Shown: positions 17,849-26,324, numbered from the stretch's first letter. The stretch: DNA of 56,695 nucleotides from an uncultured Collinsella sp. (GCA_958415525.1 CATYZE010000014.1:1-56695), one strand, 5' to 3'. Numbers and translations: made by a program. The notes: generated by a model not told the origin, from the letters alone.

Positions 17849-18616
17849 ATGGAATTGTTTGAGCCAATTCTTCATTTCTTTGCACAACGATGGGTCCACA
17901 ACATCATCTGGGCCGGTATCTTGGCCGTCGGCACCGCCGTTGCCGCCAAGATCGCATCCAAGACCCTGCACCATCTGCTCAACCGCGATGACAATCCACT
18001 CCCGTCATCGAGCATCTTCATCAACATCGCGCGCGCCGTCATTTGGATGATCGGCGGCAGCTTTATCCTCGACAACTGCTTTGGTATTAACGCAAACGCC
18101 CTCGTCGCTGCTCTTGGCGTCGGCGGCATCGCCATCTCACTGGGCTTTCAGGACACGCTTTCAAACCTCATCGGCGGCATGCAGGTGACATTTATGGGCA
18201 TCATCAAGCCCGGCGACAATATCGAGGTCGGCGGCGTGTCGGGCGTGGTCCAAGATATCACCTGGCGCCACACGACCATCGAGGACGCCTGCGGGCAGAC
18301 CATCATTGTGCCCAACTCCAACATCTCCAAGAACACGCTCGTGCATCTGATGCCCTTTGGGCGCGTGGCCGTGCCCGTTGCCGTAAAGGACACGTCTAAG
18401 TGGGCTTCCCTTGACGCGCTGGCAGGCGAGCTCACGAGCGCAACCAAAACGGCCGTCTCGCCCATCTCTGGCTTTGACAAGGAGCCGTACGTGCTCTTTA
18501 GCGAGATCGGCGACTTTGGCATTAAGGGCAAAATCATCTTTATCGTCAGCGACGATAGCACCACTTTTACGGCAGCCGACGCCTGCATTCGTGCCATCGC
18601 CCCCATCATCGCCTAA
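17849..18616 (+). CDS. Small-conductance mechanosensitive channel (MscS family)
   Basis: 255 residues. Three N-terminal membrane helices are followed by the pore helix GVGGIAISLGFQDTLSNLIGGMQVTF. The MscS beta domain is PGDNIEVGGVSGVVQDITWRHTTI...GQTIIVPNSNISKNTL. It releases solutes on hypo-osmotic shock. GAGGAGG lies 9 bases before ATG 17849; an upstream in-frame ATG overlaps that site. The C-terminal domain is compact. Confidence 0.93.
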   Translation: MELFEPILHFFAQRWVHNIIWAGILAVGTAVAAKIASKTLHHLLNRDDNPLPSSSIFINIARAVIWMIGGSFILDNCFGINANALVAALGVGGIAISLGFQDTLSNLIGGMQVTFMGIIKPGDNIEVGGVSGVVQDITWRHTTIEDACGQTIIVPNSNISKNTLVHLMPFGRVAVPVAVKDTSKWASLDALAGELTSATKTAVSPISGFDKEPYVLFSEIGDFGIKGKIIFIVSDDSTTFTAADACIRAIAPIIA

Positions 18617-18653
18617 ACCGCCACAAAGGGGACAGGCACCTTTGTGGCGGTTT
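18615..18653 (+). repeat. GGGGAC-loop palindrome
   Basis: A 15-bp perfect stem (18615-18629 with 18639-18653) encloses GGACAGGCA. Compared with 15639-15675 the stem bases differ but remain paired and the loop is almost the same. It lies immediately after the MscS stop; no T run, so it may act as an mRNA 3' hairpin. Confidence 0.85.
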
Positions 18654-18709
18654 CGCATCGTGGTACCATGGTTCATATCGTTGTTTAAACGACTAAGGGA
18701 GTAGACACT

Positions 18710-20626
18710 ATGGAAGAGGCCTATCGTCAAGCACGCAAGCGCGGCGAGCAAGGACGTCGACGCGCCATCAGCCAAAGCGAGCATCCATACCTTACGGACC
18801 TCGACAGTTTGGTTGCTCAGCTCCCCTTAGGTCAGCGAGAGAATGTCGGCCTGCGGGATATTCCGCTCGAAATGGTCGTCGGCACGGTCACCAAGGGCCG
18901 TCAGTCCGCTTTTTCATGCAACTTTATGCCCTTGTTGCCGTTTAACACCGAGTTCGCCCGCAAGTGGTCCAACCTCTACGACATCCAGGTAACCGAGGGC
19001 TATCGCGACCCCATCATCGTCACCGAGTTTATGCATCGGTTTTACGTCCAAGAGGGCAACAAGCGCGTCAGTGTCCTCAAATTCCTGGACGCCCCGACGG
19101 TTTCGGCCAAGGTCACCCGCCTCTATCCCGGAAAATGGGATTCAGTCGAAAGCCGCCTCTATGGCGAGTTCTGCGCGTTTTGGCGCGTCTGCCCCCTATA
19201 CGAGATCGAGTTCTCGCGTGAGGGAAGCTACGAAACGCTCGCCAAGATGCTCGGTCAGAACCTTATCGAAAAATGGCCGCAGAAAAAGGTCGACTACCTG
19301 CGCCATACCTTCCTGCTCTTTAAGCGCGCCTACCTGCGCGCCGGCGGCGACCATCTGGACATTACGCCCGCCGACGCCATGCTCGTCTACCTCAACGTGT
19401 ACAACCAGGACCGTCTGCTGGATACGCCGACGGACATCGTCGTAAACCGCCTGTGCAAGATTTGGCGCGAGCTGGTCATTGCCGGCAAAAGTGATGAGGA
19501 GAAGGTCGATCTTGTCGAGGCACCGAGTGTCGATGAGGAAGAGGCGCCCGCCAAGTCCACCTCCGGCGTGCTCAACTTCTTTATGGGCAAGACCGTCTAC
19601 TCGGCGGCCAACCCCCTGCGCATCGCCTTTATCCATGAGTTCCCTTGTGCGACATCGAGCTGGGACAGCCTGCACGACCAAGGGCGTCAGTATCTCGATG
19701 AGCACTTTGGCGGTATCGTGCGCACCGAGGCGTTCGAGGACTGTCACAATCCGGACGTGTTCTACGCTGCCGTGGAAACGGCTGTCAAACATGGAGCTAA
19801 CGTCATCTTCTCGACCTCGCACCGCCTGATGGAATATACGCTCAGGGCTGCCGTTGAGTATCCCCAGATTCGGTTCCTTAACTGCTCTATCGGCCTTCCC
19901 CACCAAAGCGTCCGTTCGTACTTTGGCAAGATGTACGAGGCCAAGTTCCTCCTGGGCGCCCTTGCCGCCAGCATGGCGGACAACCACCGTATCGGCTACC
20001 ACGCGTCGGTCTTCGCCTCGGGCGCACTTAGCGAGATCAACGCCTTTGCCATCGGCGCCTCGCTGCTCGACCCCCGCGCGCAAATTATCCTGACCTGGGG
20101 CGATGTGCCCGCCGGAGGCCTTGCCGAGGCCATGTGCCGCGAAGGCGTGAGCGTCATGACCGGCGCTGACATGTCAAAGTCGCTCGTAGACCCTACGGCC
20201 TACGGACTCCACCGCCTGGTCGATGGCAAGGTCGTCGGCATCGCCATGCCAGTCTGGAACTGGGGCCGATACTACGAGCTTATCGTGCGAAGCCTGCTGC
20301 ATGGCACCTGGGATGAGACCAGTGACGACAGCCAGGTTCGCGCCGTCAACTACTGGTATGGCATGAGCTCGGGCGTCATCGACATTCGCTACGCTCCGGG
20401 CCTGCCCTATCAGACGCGCAAACTGGTGCAGCTGCTCCGCAATGGCATCGTCGAGGGCTCCATCAATCCATTTGGCGGCGAGCTTCATAGCCAAGACGGC
20501 GTGGTGCAGATCGAGGGCTTTCCCCCACTGCCGAGCGCGCAGATTGTCGAGATGAATTGGCTGGCGGACAACGTGGTAGGCACCATTCCGCAGCTCGACG
20601 ATGAGCCGGGAGTTACCGCCCTATGA
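18710..20626 (+). CDS. ParB-like domain fused to BMP-type ligand-binding domain, no signal peptide
   Basis: 638 residues and clearly cytoplasmic at the N-terminus (basic MEEAYRQARKRGEQGRRRA). Residues about 60-130 (DIPLEMVVGTVTKGR, ...YRDPIIVTEFMHRFYVQEGNKRVSVLKFL) resemble a ParB/sulfiredoxin-like fold. Residues about 300-600 match BMP/PnrA-type nucleoside-binding proteins: LRIAFIHEFP, ANVIFSTSHRLMEYTLRAAVEYPQIRFLNCS, YEAKFLLGALAASM and ILTWGDVPAGGLAEAMCREGVSVMTGAD. Without export signal or lipobox it cannot be a normal transport receptor. It overlaps the metallophosphoesterase gene by ATGA, suggesting a shared role. I infer an intracellular ligand sensor. Confidence 0.75.
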   Translation: MEEAYRQARKRGEQGRRRAISQSEHPYLTDLDSLVAQLPLGQRENVGLRDIPLEMVVGTVTKGRQSAFSCNFMPLLPFNTEFARKWSNLYDIQVTEGYRDPIIVTEFMHRFYVQEGNKRVSVLKFLDAPTVSAKVTRLYPGKWDSVESRLYGEFCAFWRVCPLYEIEFSREGSYETLAKMLGQNLIEKWPQKKVDYLRHTFLLFKRAYLRAGGDHLDITPADAMLVYLNVYNQDRLLDTPTDIVVNRLCKIWRELVIAGKSDEEKVDLVEAPSVDEEEAPAKSTSGVLNFFMGKTVYSAANPLRIAFIHEFPCATSSWDSLHDQGRQYLDEHFGGIVRTEAFEDCHNPDVFYAAVETAVKHGANVIFSTSHRLMEYTLRAAVEYPQIRFLNCSIGLPHQSVRSYFGKMYEAKFLLGALAASMADNHRIGYHASVFASGALSEINAFAIGASLLDPRAQIILTWGDVPAGGLAEAMCREGVSVMTGADMSKSLVDPTAYGLHRLVDGKVVGIAMPVWNWGRYYELIVRSLLHGTWDETSDDSQVRAVNYWYGMSSGVIDIRYAPGLPYQTRKLVQLLRNGIVEGSINPFGGELHSQDGVVQIEGFPPLPSAQIVEMNWLADNVVGTIPQLDDEPGVTAL

Positions 20627-21333
20627 AGATCCTTGCCATAGCAGATACCGAAGAACGATGCCTTTGGGAGTGCTTTCGCAAGGAGCGCTTTGAGGGTGTC
20701 GACCTGATCCTGTCTGCCGGCGATCTGGACCCGGACTATCTTGAGTTTTTGGTCACCGTCATCAATAAACCGCTCATCTACGTTCGCGGCAACCACGACG
20801 ACCGCTACGCACGTCATGCACCGGGCGGATGTATCTGCGTGGAAGACAGCGTGTACACGTACCGAGGGATTCGCATTGCGGGCCTTGGCGGGTCCATGCG
20901 TTATCGCGACGGCGCCAACATGTACACCGAACGCGAGATGTCCAAGCGCATGCGTAAGCTGTCGCGTAAGGTTAGGATGGTCGGCGGGTGCGACATTCTG
21001 CTTACCCATGCACCCGCCGCCGGTATGGGTGATCTGGATGACCTGCCGCATCGAGGGTTTGAGTGCTTTAACACAGCGCTTGAGTCCTGGGGGGCCGACT
21101 ACATGGTGCATGGGCATGTACATCAAAGCTACGGTTACGATTTTCAGCGCGAGCGGCAGCATGTGTGTGGAACGACGATCATCAACGCCTGCGGCTATAC
21201 GCAGTTTGAGCTCGACCAGACGCGCTACCCCATCCGCGGATGGCAGGCAGCCTGGCTCAACTCGCAAACCATGCGCCGCGAGCTCAAGCGCCACGAGGCC
21301 ATCGAGTCCTCTACCGCCAGAACACCTTGGTAA
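20623..21333 (+). CDS. Metallophosphoesterase (calcineurin-like)
   Basis: 236 residues with GDLD, GNHDD, THAP and HGHVH motifs of binuclear phosphoesterases. The first motif reads AIADTEE, so the usual His of D-x-H is Glu; metal affinity or specificity may differ. Substrate is unknown. Its ATG overlaps the stop of the ParB/BMP fusion by 4 bases, so the pair is translationally coupled. Two hairpins follow. Confidence 0.85.
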   Translation: MKILAIADTEERCLWECFRKERFEGVDLILSAGDLDPDYLEFLVTVINKPLIYVRGNHDDRYARHAPGGCICVEDSVYTYRGIRIAGLGGSMRYRDGANMYTEREMSKRMRKLSRKVRMVGGCDILLTHAPAAGMGDLDDLPHRGFECFNTALESWGADYMVHGHVHQSYGYDFQRERQHVCGTTIINACGYTQFELDQTRYPIRGWQAAWLNSQTMRRELKRHEAIESSTARTPW

Positions 21334-21374
21334 CCACCTCAAAGGGGACACTGTCCCCTTTAAGGTGGTTTTAC
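21332..21374 (+). terminator. GGGGAC-type palindrome and terminator
   Basis: AACCACCT (21332-21339) pairs with AGGTGGTT (21363-21370); inside, AAAGGGGACA (21341-21350) pairs with TGTCCCCTTT. TTTTA follows. Another member of the GGGGAC family. Confidence 0.8.
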
Positions 21375-21385
21375 CCCGAGCTAGC

Positions 21386-21425
21386 AAGAAACCCGGTCCT
21401 GCACGAGGCAGAACCGGGTTTCTTT
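21386..21425. terminator. Bidirectional terminator between convergent genes
   Basis: AAGAAACCCGGT pairs with ACCGGGTTTCTT, with T runs on both strands. It serves the metallophosphoesterase (+) and rplA (-) transcripts. Confidence 0.9.
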
Positions 21426-21460
21426 AGCAATGCTTGCTTTGCTCAGGCAGTAACTAAAAG

Positions 21461-22168
21461 TTACTCAGCCAGGAAGTCACGCTGGACAGCGGGATCGACC
21501 TTGACGCCAGGGCCCATGGTGGAAGACACGGAGATGGACTTGACGTACTTGCCCTTAGCAGAAGAGGGCTTGACGCGCAGGATCTCGGTGTACAGGGCAG
21601 AGTAGTTCTCGACGAGCTGCTGCTCAGAGAAGGACTTCTTGCCCAGGGGCACGTGGCAGATGCCGTAACGGTCGGCGCGATACTCAACGCGGCCGGCCTT
21701 GAGCTCGGAGACCATCTTGGCGACGTCCATGGTCACGGTGCCGAGCTTGGGGTTCGGCATGAGGCCACGGGGACCAAGGATCTTACCGATGCGGCCAACC
21801 TTGGCCATCATGTTCGGCGTAGCGATAGCGGCGTCGAAGTTGATCTCGCCCTTCTGAATCTGGGCGACGAGCTCGTCGGAACCGATGATGTCGGCGCCGG
21901 CAGCCTCGGCCTCGCGGGCCTTCTCGCCCTCGGCGAAGACGGCAACACGAACGGTCTTGCCGGTGCCGTGGGGCAGGGAGATGGAGCCACGGATGTTCTG
22001 GTCAGCCTTACGAGTATCGATGCCCAGACGGAAGTGGGCCTCGACGGTCTCGTCGAACTTGGCGGTGTCGAGCTCCTTGATGAGCTTGGCAGCCTGAAGG
22101 GGGGTGTAGAGCGTGGCGCGGTCGATCTTCTCGGCAGCGGCGTTATAGCTCTTACCATGCTTAGCCAT
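21461..22168 (-). CDS. rplA: 50S ribosomal protein L1
   Basis: 235 residues. GTVTMDVAKMVSELKAGRVEYRADRYGICHVPLGKKSFSEQQLVENY is the conserved L1 C-terminal region, and ILGPRGLMPNPKLGTVT the rRNA-binding loop. AGGAGG is 8 bases before ATG 22168; an ATG two codons earlier is too close to it. It is the last gene of the secE-nusG-rplK-rplA run; in other bacteria L1 represses its own operon. Confidence 0.98.
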   Translation of the reverse strand: MAKHGKSYNAAAEKIDRATLYTPLQAAKLIKELDTAKFDETVEAHFRLGIDTRKADQNIRGSISLPHGTGKTVRVAVFAEGEKAREAEAAGADIIGSDELVAQIQKGEINFDAAIATPNMMAKVGRIGKILGPRGLMPNPKLGTVTMDVAKMVSELKAGRVEYRADRYGICHVPLGKKSFSEQQLVENYSALYTEILRVKPSSAKGKYVKSISVSSTMGPGVKVDPAVQRDFLAE

Positions 22169-22285
22169 GTGCATTACCTCCTGTGGTTAAACGGGCGTGA
22201 GCCCTCCCACATCATATCGTGTGCCCTATTGCACACATATAACGGGCGCCCCGGTCGGAGCACCCGTCATTACCTAAATAAATCG

Positions 22286-22714
22286 CTACTCAGCGATAGT
22301 GACGCCCATGGAACGGGCGGTACCGGCGATGATCTTCTTGGCGGCGTCAATGTCGTTGGCATTGAGGTCCGGCATCTTGATCTCGGCGATCTTGGTGAGC
22401 TGCTCCTGGGAGAGCTGACCGACCTTGTCGGCCTGGGGCTTAGCGGAACCAGACTTGAGGTTCAGCTCCTTCTTGATGAGGTGAGCCGCCGGCGGGGTCT
22501 TGGTGATGAAGGAGAAGGACTTATCCTCGTAGACAGAGATCTCAACGGGGATGATGTCGCCCTTCTTGTCCTGCGTCTCGGCGTTAAAGGCCTGGCAGAA
22601 CTGCATGATGTTCACGCCAGCAGCGCCCAGGGCGGGGCCGACGGGAGGAGCGGGGTTAGCTGCACCAGCAGGAATCTGGAGCTTAATGACGTTGGCAACC
22701 TTCTTCTCAGCCAT
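22286..22714 (-). CDS. rplK: 50S ribosomal protein L11
   Basis: 142 residues. KLQIPAGAANPAPPVGPALGAAGVNIMQFC is the L11 N-terminal domain and IIAGTARSMGV the C-terminal rRNA-binding end. AAAGGA precedes ATG 22714. L11 forms the GTPase-associated stalk base with 23S rRNA and is needed for RelA activation on ribosomes. Confidence 0.98.
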   Translation of the reverse strand: MAEKKVANVIKLQIPAGAANPAPPVGPALGAAGVNIMQFCQAFNAETQDKKGDIIPVEISVYEDKSFSFITKTPPAAHLIKKELNLKSGSAKPQADKVGQLSQEQLTKIAEIKMPDLNANDIDAAKKIIAGTARSMGVTIAE

Positions 22715-22834
22715 GGTCATTCCTTTCGAATCACGAGTGTGAAGTACTTGCTATATCGTAAGCACGCACGTGTTAGAAGCACTCCTGAGATGAGCAGTCA
22801 CAGAAGAAGCACGCTCGCGCGAACGGACGAAAAC

Positions 22835-23371
22835 TTAAGCGATGACAGCGACCTGGTTAAAGTCGAGCTCGACCGGCGTCTCGCGGCCAAAGATCATCAG
22901 CGTGACCTTGAGCTTGCCAGCCTCGGTGTTAACCTCGGAGACCTTGCCATCAAAGTCGGTAAGCGGGCCATCGGTGACGCGGACGGACGTGCCGACCTGA
23001 ATATCAACCGAGGTGCGCTTGGGCGAATCGCCCTTACCGGGACGACGAGTCATCTTGTTGTACTCGTCGCGGGAAAGCGGAGCGGGCTTGCCGTTGCCGC
23101 CCAGGAAACCAGTGACGCCAGGCGTGTTACGAACGCACGTCCAAGCATCGTCATCCATCTCCATGCGGACCAGGACATAACCCGGGAAGATCTTGGAATC
23201 CTTGGTCTCGCGCTTGCCACCCTCTTTAATCTCGGTGACGCGCTCCATAGGAATCTCGATATCAAAGATACGATCCTGCATGCCCATAGTCTCGATGCGG
23301 TGCTCGAGATCGGACTTAACACGGTTCTCGTATCCAGAGTAAGTGTGAACGACGTACCAACGCTTAGACAT
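22835..23371 (-). CDS. nusG: Transcription termination/antitermination factor NusG
   Basis: 178 residues. The NGN domain starts WYVVHTYSGYENRVKSDLEHR and contains FPGYVLVRMEMDDDAWTCVRNTPGVTGFLG. The KOW domain is VGTSVRVTDGPLTDFDGKVSEVN...VTLMIFGRETPVELDFNQV. It binds RNA polymerase and couples to Rho or ribosomes. It starts 3 bases after the secE stop. Confidence 0.98.
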   Translation of the reverse strand: MSKRWYVVHTYSGYENRVKSDLEHRIETMGMQDRIFDIEIPMERVTEIKEGGKRETKDSKIFPGYVLVRMEMDDDAWTCVRNTPGVTGFLGGNGKPAPLSRDEYNKMTRRPGKGDSPKRTSVDIQVGTSVRVTDGPLTDFDGKVSEVNTEAGKLKVTLMIFGRETPVELDFNQVAVIA

Positions 23372-23374
23372 GGT

Positions 23375-23713
23375 TTAGCCCCTCAATCCAGAGAACAGAG
23401 CAAGAGCCTCGCCAAAGCCAGCATCGAGCAGAGCGATGACGACGCCGACGACGATCAGAGAAGCGCAAACGACGACCGAGTAGTTCACGAGCTCCTTCTT
23501 ATCGGGCCACGTGACACGCTTCATCTCGGACTTGACCGAAGCGAAATACTTCTTGGTGCGGGCGAAGAAACCAGGCTTCTCGTTCTTCTTGGACTTCGCA
23601 GCCTTCTCGTTCTTCTTGGCAACGGCCTTCTTGGCCTCAACCTTGGAGTTGGCGGCAGCGTTGTTGGCAGGCGCCGGCTGCTGTGCCTTCTTCTTGTTCT
23701 TCTTGTTGGCCAT
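23375..23713 (-). CDS. secE: Preprotein translocase subunit SecE
   Basis: 112 residues. The single C-terminal membrane helix (VNYSVVVCASLIVVGVVIALLDAGFGEAL) follows the SecE motif SVKSEMKRVTWPDKKEL. The first 50 residues are a Lys/Ala/Asn-rich, low-complexity extension absent from short SecE proteins but common in Actinobacteria. It clamps SecY in the translocon. Confidence 0.96.
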   Translation of the reverse strand: MANKKNKKKAQQPAPANNAAANSKVEAKKAVAKKNEKAAKSKKNEKPGFFARTKKYFASVKSEMKRVTWPDKKELVNYSVVVCASLIVVGVVIALLDAGFGEALALFSGLRG

Positions 23714-23789
23714 TTGGGTTACCTCCGCGCAATGCGCTTATACATGAGTAAACCGTAAGCCCCCAAGTGGGAGCTTACGGAATAATGAC

Positions 23790-23865
23790 TGGCACGCCAG
23801 GAAGGACTCGAACCCTCAACACTCGGTTTTGGAGACCGATGCTCTACCAATTGAACTACTGGCGT
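23790..23865 (-). tRNA. tRNA-Trp (CCA)
   Basis: 76 nt with acceptor ACGCCAG/CTGGCGT, D-arm AGTTCAATTGGTAGAGC, anticodon CCA in CTCCAAA and T-loop GGTTCGAGTCC. The 3' CCA is encoded. It lies between rpmG and secE, the usual place in many bacteria. Confidence 0.97.
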
Positions 23866-23878
23866 ATATGACTAGAGA

Positions 23879-24028
23879 CTAGCGAGTCTCTTTGTGCAGC
23901 GTGTGGTGACGGCACCAGGGGCAATACTTCTTGATCTCCATACGATCAGGCATGGTCGACTTGTTCTTGGTGGTCGTATAGTTGCGGCGCTTGCACTCAG
24001 TGCACGCAAGAGTAACTAGAGTACGCAT
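23879..24028 (-). CDS. rpmG: 50S ribosomal protein L33
   Basis: 49 residues, short but unmistakable: MRTLVTLACTECKRRNYTT, then KNKSTMPDRMEIKKYCPWC and HHTLHKETR. The two CxxC pairs (C9/C12 and C36/C39) make this the zinc-binding form of L33. Transcribed from the promoter at 24074-24103 ahead of tRNA-Trp, secE and nusG. Confidence 0.96.
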   Translation of the reverse strand: MRTLVTLACTECKRRNYTTTKNKSTMPDRMEIKKYCPWCRHHTLHKETR

Positions 24029-24073
24029 GTATCCTGAACCTTTCATTTCCGCCCCGTACGGGCACGAGTTGTT

Positions 24074-24103
24074 ACTTTATCAGCTCTACGTAAGTGCTGT
24101 CAA
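24074..24103 (-). promoter_or_regulatory. Promoter of the rpmG-tRNA-Trp-secE-nusG operon
   Basis: Minus strand: TTGACA (24098-24103), 18-base spacer, TAAAGT (24074-24079). The upstream sequence GAGGTTTTCATTGACAGC is almost the same as in the promoter at 25905-25934. Confidence 0.8.
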
Positions 24104-24248
24104 TGAAAACCTCGAGTCAATTGGTTCTCGGTGGATCCATTCATATTTAGAACACATCAATAAAGCCATCGAGAGCTAATCGACGGTGCATCCAGGACCA
24201 TTATCGATCCTCTCGACACCAGCAACGGCTCAATATCCATTGCAGAAA

Positions 24249-24280
24249 AGAACCCGGCACCCATATAAGTGCCGGGTTCT
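24249..24280. terminator. Terminator of tuf
   Basis: AGAACCCGGCAC pairs perfectly with GTGCCGGGTTCT; on the minus strand TTTTC follows. It lies 28 bases past the tuf stop. The rest of 24104-24248 holds nothing I can identify. Confidence 0.9.
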
Positions 24281-24307
24281 CTAAGTCAGCTATATCAAAG
24301 AGCTAAT

Positions 24308-25498
24308 TTACTCAATGATCGTGGAGACGATGCCCGAACCGACGGTGTGGCCACCCTCGCGGATAGCGAAGCGCAGGCCCTCCTCCATGGCGATCGGGTG
24401 GATGAGGTCGCCCTCGATGGTGATGTGGTCACCAGGCATAGCCATCTCGGTGCCCTCGGGGAGCTTGACCGTACCGGTAACGTCGGTGGTACGGAAGTAG
24501 AACTGAGGACGATAACCATCGAAGAACGGGGTGTGACGGCCGCCCTCCTCCTTGGTCAGAACGTAGATCTCACCGGTGAACTTGGTGTGCGGGGTAACCG
24601 AACCGGGCTTGCAGAGAACCTGGCCGCGCTCGATGTCCTCGCGCTTGATGCCGCGGAGCAGCAGACCGACGTTGTCGCCAGCCTCGCAGAAGTCCATGGA
24701 CTTACGGAACATCTCGATACCGGTAACGACGGTGTTCTGGGTATCCTTGATGCCGACGATCTCGACGGGCTCGTTGAGCTTGAGCTCACCGCGCTCGACA
24801 CGACCGGTAGCAACGGTACCACGGCCGGAGATGGTCATAACGTCCTCAACGGCCATCAGGAAGGGGAGGTCGTTGTTACGAGCAGGCGTCGGGATGTACT
24901 CGTCGACGGCGTTCATGAGCTCGCGGATAGCGTCCATCCACTTGGCGTCGCCCTCGAGAGCGCCCAGAGCGGAACCACGGATGACGGGGATGTCGTCGCC
25001 GGGGAAATCGTACTCGGAGAGGAGCTCACGGGTCTCCATCTCGACGAGGTCGATGAGCTCGTCATCGTCGACCATGTCGCACTTGTTCAGGAAGACGACG
25101 ATGTAGGGAACGCCGACCTGACGGGCGAGCAGGATGTGCTCGCGGGTCTGAGCCATGGGGCCGTCGGTAGCGGCGATGACCAGGATAGCGCCGTCCATCT
25201 GAGCAGCACCGGAGATCATGTTCTTGACGTAGTCAGCGTGGCCCGGGCAGTCAACGTGAGCGTAGTGACGGGCAGCAGTCTCGTACTCGACGTGGGAGAC
25301 GGAGATCGTAATGCCGCGCTCGCGCTCCTCGGGAGCCTTGTCGATGTTCTCGAACGCAGTGAAGTCAGCCTTGCAGCCCTCGGTCTCGGAGAGAACCTTG
25401 GTGATGGCAGCGGTCAGCGTGGTCTTGCCGTGGTCGACGTGACCAATGGTGCCGATGTTAACATGCGGCTTAGTGCGCTCAAACTTCTCTTTGGCCAT
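24308..25498 (-). CDS. tuf: Elongation factor Tu
   Basis: 396 residues starting MAKEKFERTKPHVNIGTIGH. G1 is GHVDHGKTT, G3 DCPGHADY, G4 NKCD and the C-terminus HTVGSGIVSTIIE. Start at 25498 with AGAGGAGGG upstream. It delivers aminoacyl-tRNA to the ribosome. It lies directly downstream of three tRNA genes, as in the E. coli tufB operon. Confidence 0.99.
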   Translation of the reverse strand: MAKEKFERTKPHVNIGTIGHVDHGKTTLTAAITKVLSETEGCKADFTAFENIDKAPEERERGITISVSHVEYETAARHYAHVDCPGHADYVKNMISGAAQMDGAILVIAATDGPMAQTREHILLARQVGVPYIVVFLNKCDMVDDDELIDLVEMETRELLSEYDFPGDDIPVIRGSALGALEGDAKWMDAIRELMNAVDEYIPTPARNNDLPFLMAVEDVMTISGRGTVATGRVERGELKLNEPVEIVGIKDTQNTVVTGIEMFRKSMDFCEAGDNVGLLLRGIKREDIERGQVLCKPGSVTPHTKFTGEIYVLTKEEGGRHTPFFDGYRPQFYFRTTDVTGTVKLPEGTEMAMPGDHITIEGDLIHPIAMEEGLRFAIREGGHTVGSGIVSTIIE

Positions 25499-25552
25499 AA
25501 AGCCCTCCTCTAAACAGGTCGTCCCCGGACGGGACTTTGCCTTTATACCATA

Positions 25553-25583
25553 GTGGCCTCTCAACATACTATTGAGAAGCCAC
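25553..25583 (-). terminator. Hairpin between tRNA-Met and tuf
   Basis: GTGGCTTCTCAA and TTGAGAGGCCAC (minus strand) form a 12-bp stem with one wobble. No T run follows. Likely a processing or partial-termination hairpin between the tRNA and tuf parts of the transcript. Confidence 0.55.
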
Positions 25584-25594
25584 CGTGTTACCTA

Positions 25595-25671
25595 TGGTAG
25601 CGGTGACTGGATTCGAACCAGTGACGCCACGGGTATGAACCGTGTGCTCTAACCAACTGAGCTACACCGCC
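25595..25671 (-). tRNA. tRNA-Met (CAT)
   Basis: 77 nt. Acceptor GGCGGTG/CACCGCT (one G-U pair), anticodon CAT in GTTCATACCC, T-loop GGTTCGAATCC, encoded CCA. The base-paired first position argues for an elongator-type Met (or Ile-CAU) tRNA rather than an initiator. Confidence 0.93.
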
Positions 25672-25674
25672 GGA

Positions 25675-25750
25675 TGGAGCCTGCAACCAGACTTGAACTG
25701 GTGACCTCTTCGTTACCAACGAAGTGCTCTACCGACTGAGCTATACAGGC
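25675..25750 (-). tRNA. tRNA-Thr (GGT)
   Basis: 76 nt. Acceptor GCCTGTA/TGCAGGC, anticodon GGT in CGTTGGTAACG, T-loop GGTTCAAGTC, CCA encoded. Confidence 0.95.
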
Positions 25751-25760
25751 ACTTGACGGG

Positions 25761-25842
25761 TGGGAGCTATAGGATTCGAACCTATGTAGGCAGAGCCAAC
25801 GGGTTTACAGCCCGTCCCCATTAACCACTCGGGCAAACTCCC
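25761..25842 (-). tRNA. tRNA-Tyr (GTA)
   Basis: 82 nt class II tRNA with a long variable arm. Acceptor GGGAGTT/AGCTCCC, anticodon GTA in GGCTGTAAACC. CCA is not encoded (CCC follows the discriminator). Confidence 0.93.
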
Positions 25843-25904
25843 AATCGTTCAAGTATCCGCAGGTTCTTTGGTCTTTTGGACCGCCGCCCCCGCGAACGAA
25901 AAAG

Positions 25905-25934
25905 ATAATACGATGCAACCTTGGGGGCTGTCAA
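25905..25934 (-). promoter_or_regulatory. Promoter of the tRNA-Tyr-Thr-Met-tuf operon
   Basis: Minus strand TTGACA (25929-25934), 18-base spacer, TATTAT (25905-25910), preceded by GAGGTTTTCG. It is followed by a GC-rich discriminator, as in stringently controlled stable-RNA promoters. Confidence 0.8.
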
Positions 25935-26148
25935 CGAAAACCTCTAGATACACGGTGCCGGGCGTATCTATATACCTTTGACCTGCGGTTTTGTTGAGTT
26001 TGGATATGAAGGACGATGGTTTTGGATACAGAGGTGACGTTTCCCAAGGTAACACTTTGGTGTAGTGGAGTACACCTTCAGGATCGAACTTCGATACCGG
26101 CTTATTTACACCTATATATAGGTCGAGATCGGGCTTCCGCGGCAAATT

Positions 26149-26271
26149 CGAGCGTGGATTATCTCCCGTTTGAAATCGAGCGTGGATAATCTCCCACTTT
26201 TGACGTGGCTTCGAGCCCAAAGTGGGAGATTATCCACGCTCATTCACTAGGCGGGAGATTTTCCACTCTCG
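26149..26271. repeat. Nested palindromes built on GAGCGTGGATAATCTCCC
   Basis: A perfect 23-bp inverted repeat (26178-26200 with 26219-26241) around an 18-base loop. It is flanked by an outer, imperfect pair of the same motif (26149-26168 and 26251-26271). Part of a 711-base gene-free stretch (25843-26553) that otherwise holds only promoters and the repeats listed here. Confidence 0.85.
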
Positions 26272-26324
26272 TGTGTCCGAAAATCCTCGCTCGATGACGA
26301 TGACCAACCTCGCCCTGGCTTCTG

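Noticed and set aside
22721..22834. L1 autoregulatory site before rplK
   Set aside because: Expected from other bacteria, but I see no convincing copy of the rRNA-like L1 binding loop.
21653..23758. 701-codon frame running across rplA, rplK and nusG on the other strand
   Set aside because: It crosses three certain ribosomal/transcription genes and their gaps; composition is typical of an antisense shadow.
25849..26220. 123-codon minus-strand frame in the tRNA interval
   Set aside because: Its start lies inside a perfect palindrome, it runs over the tRNA-tuf promoter, and no homology is recognisable.
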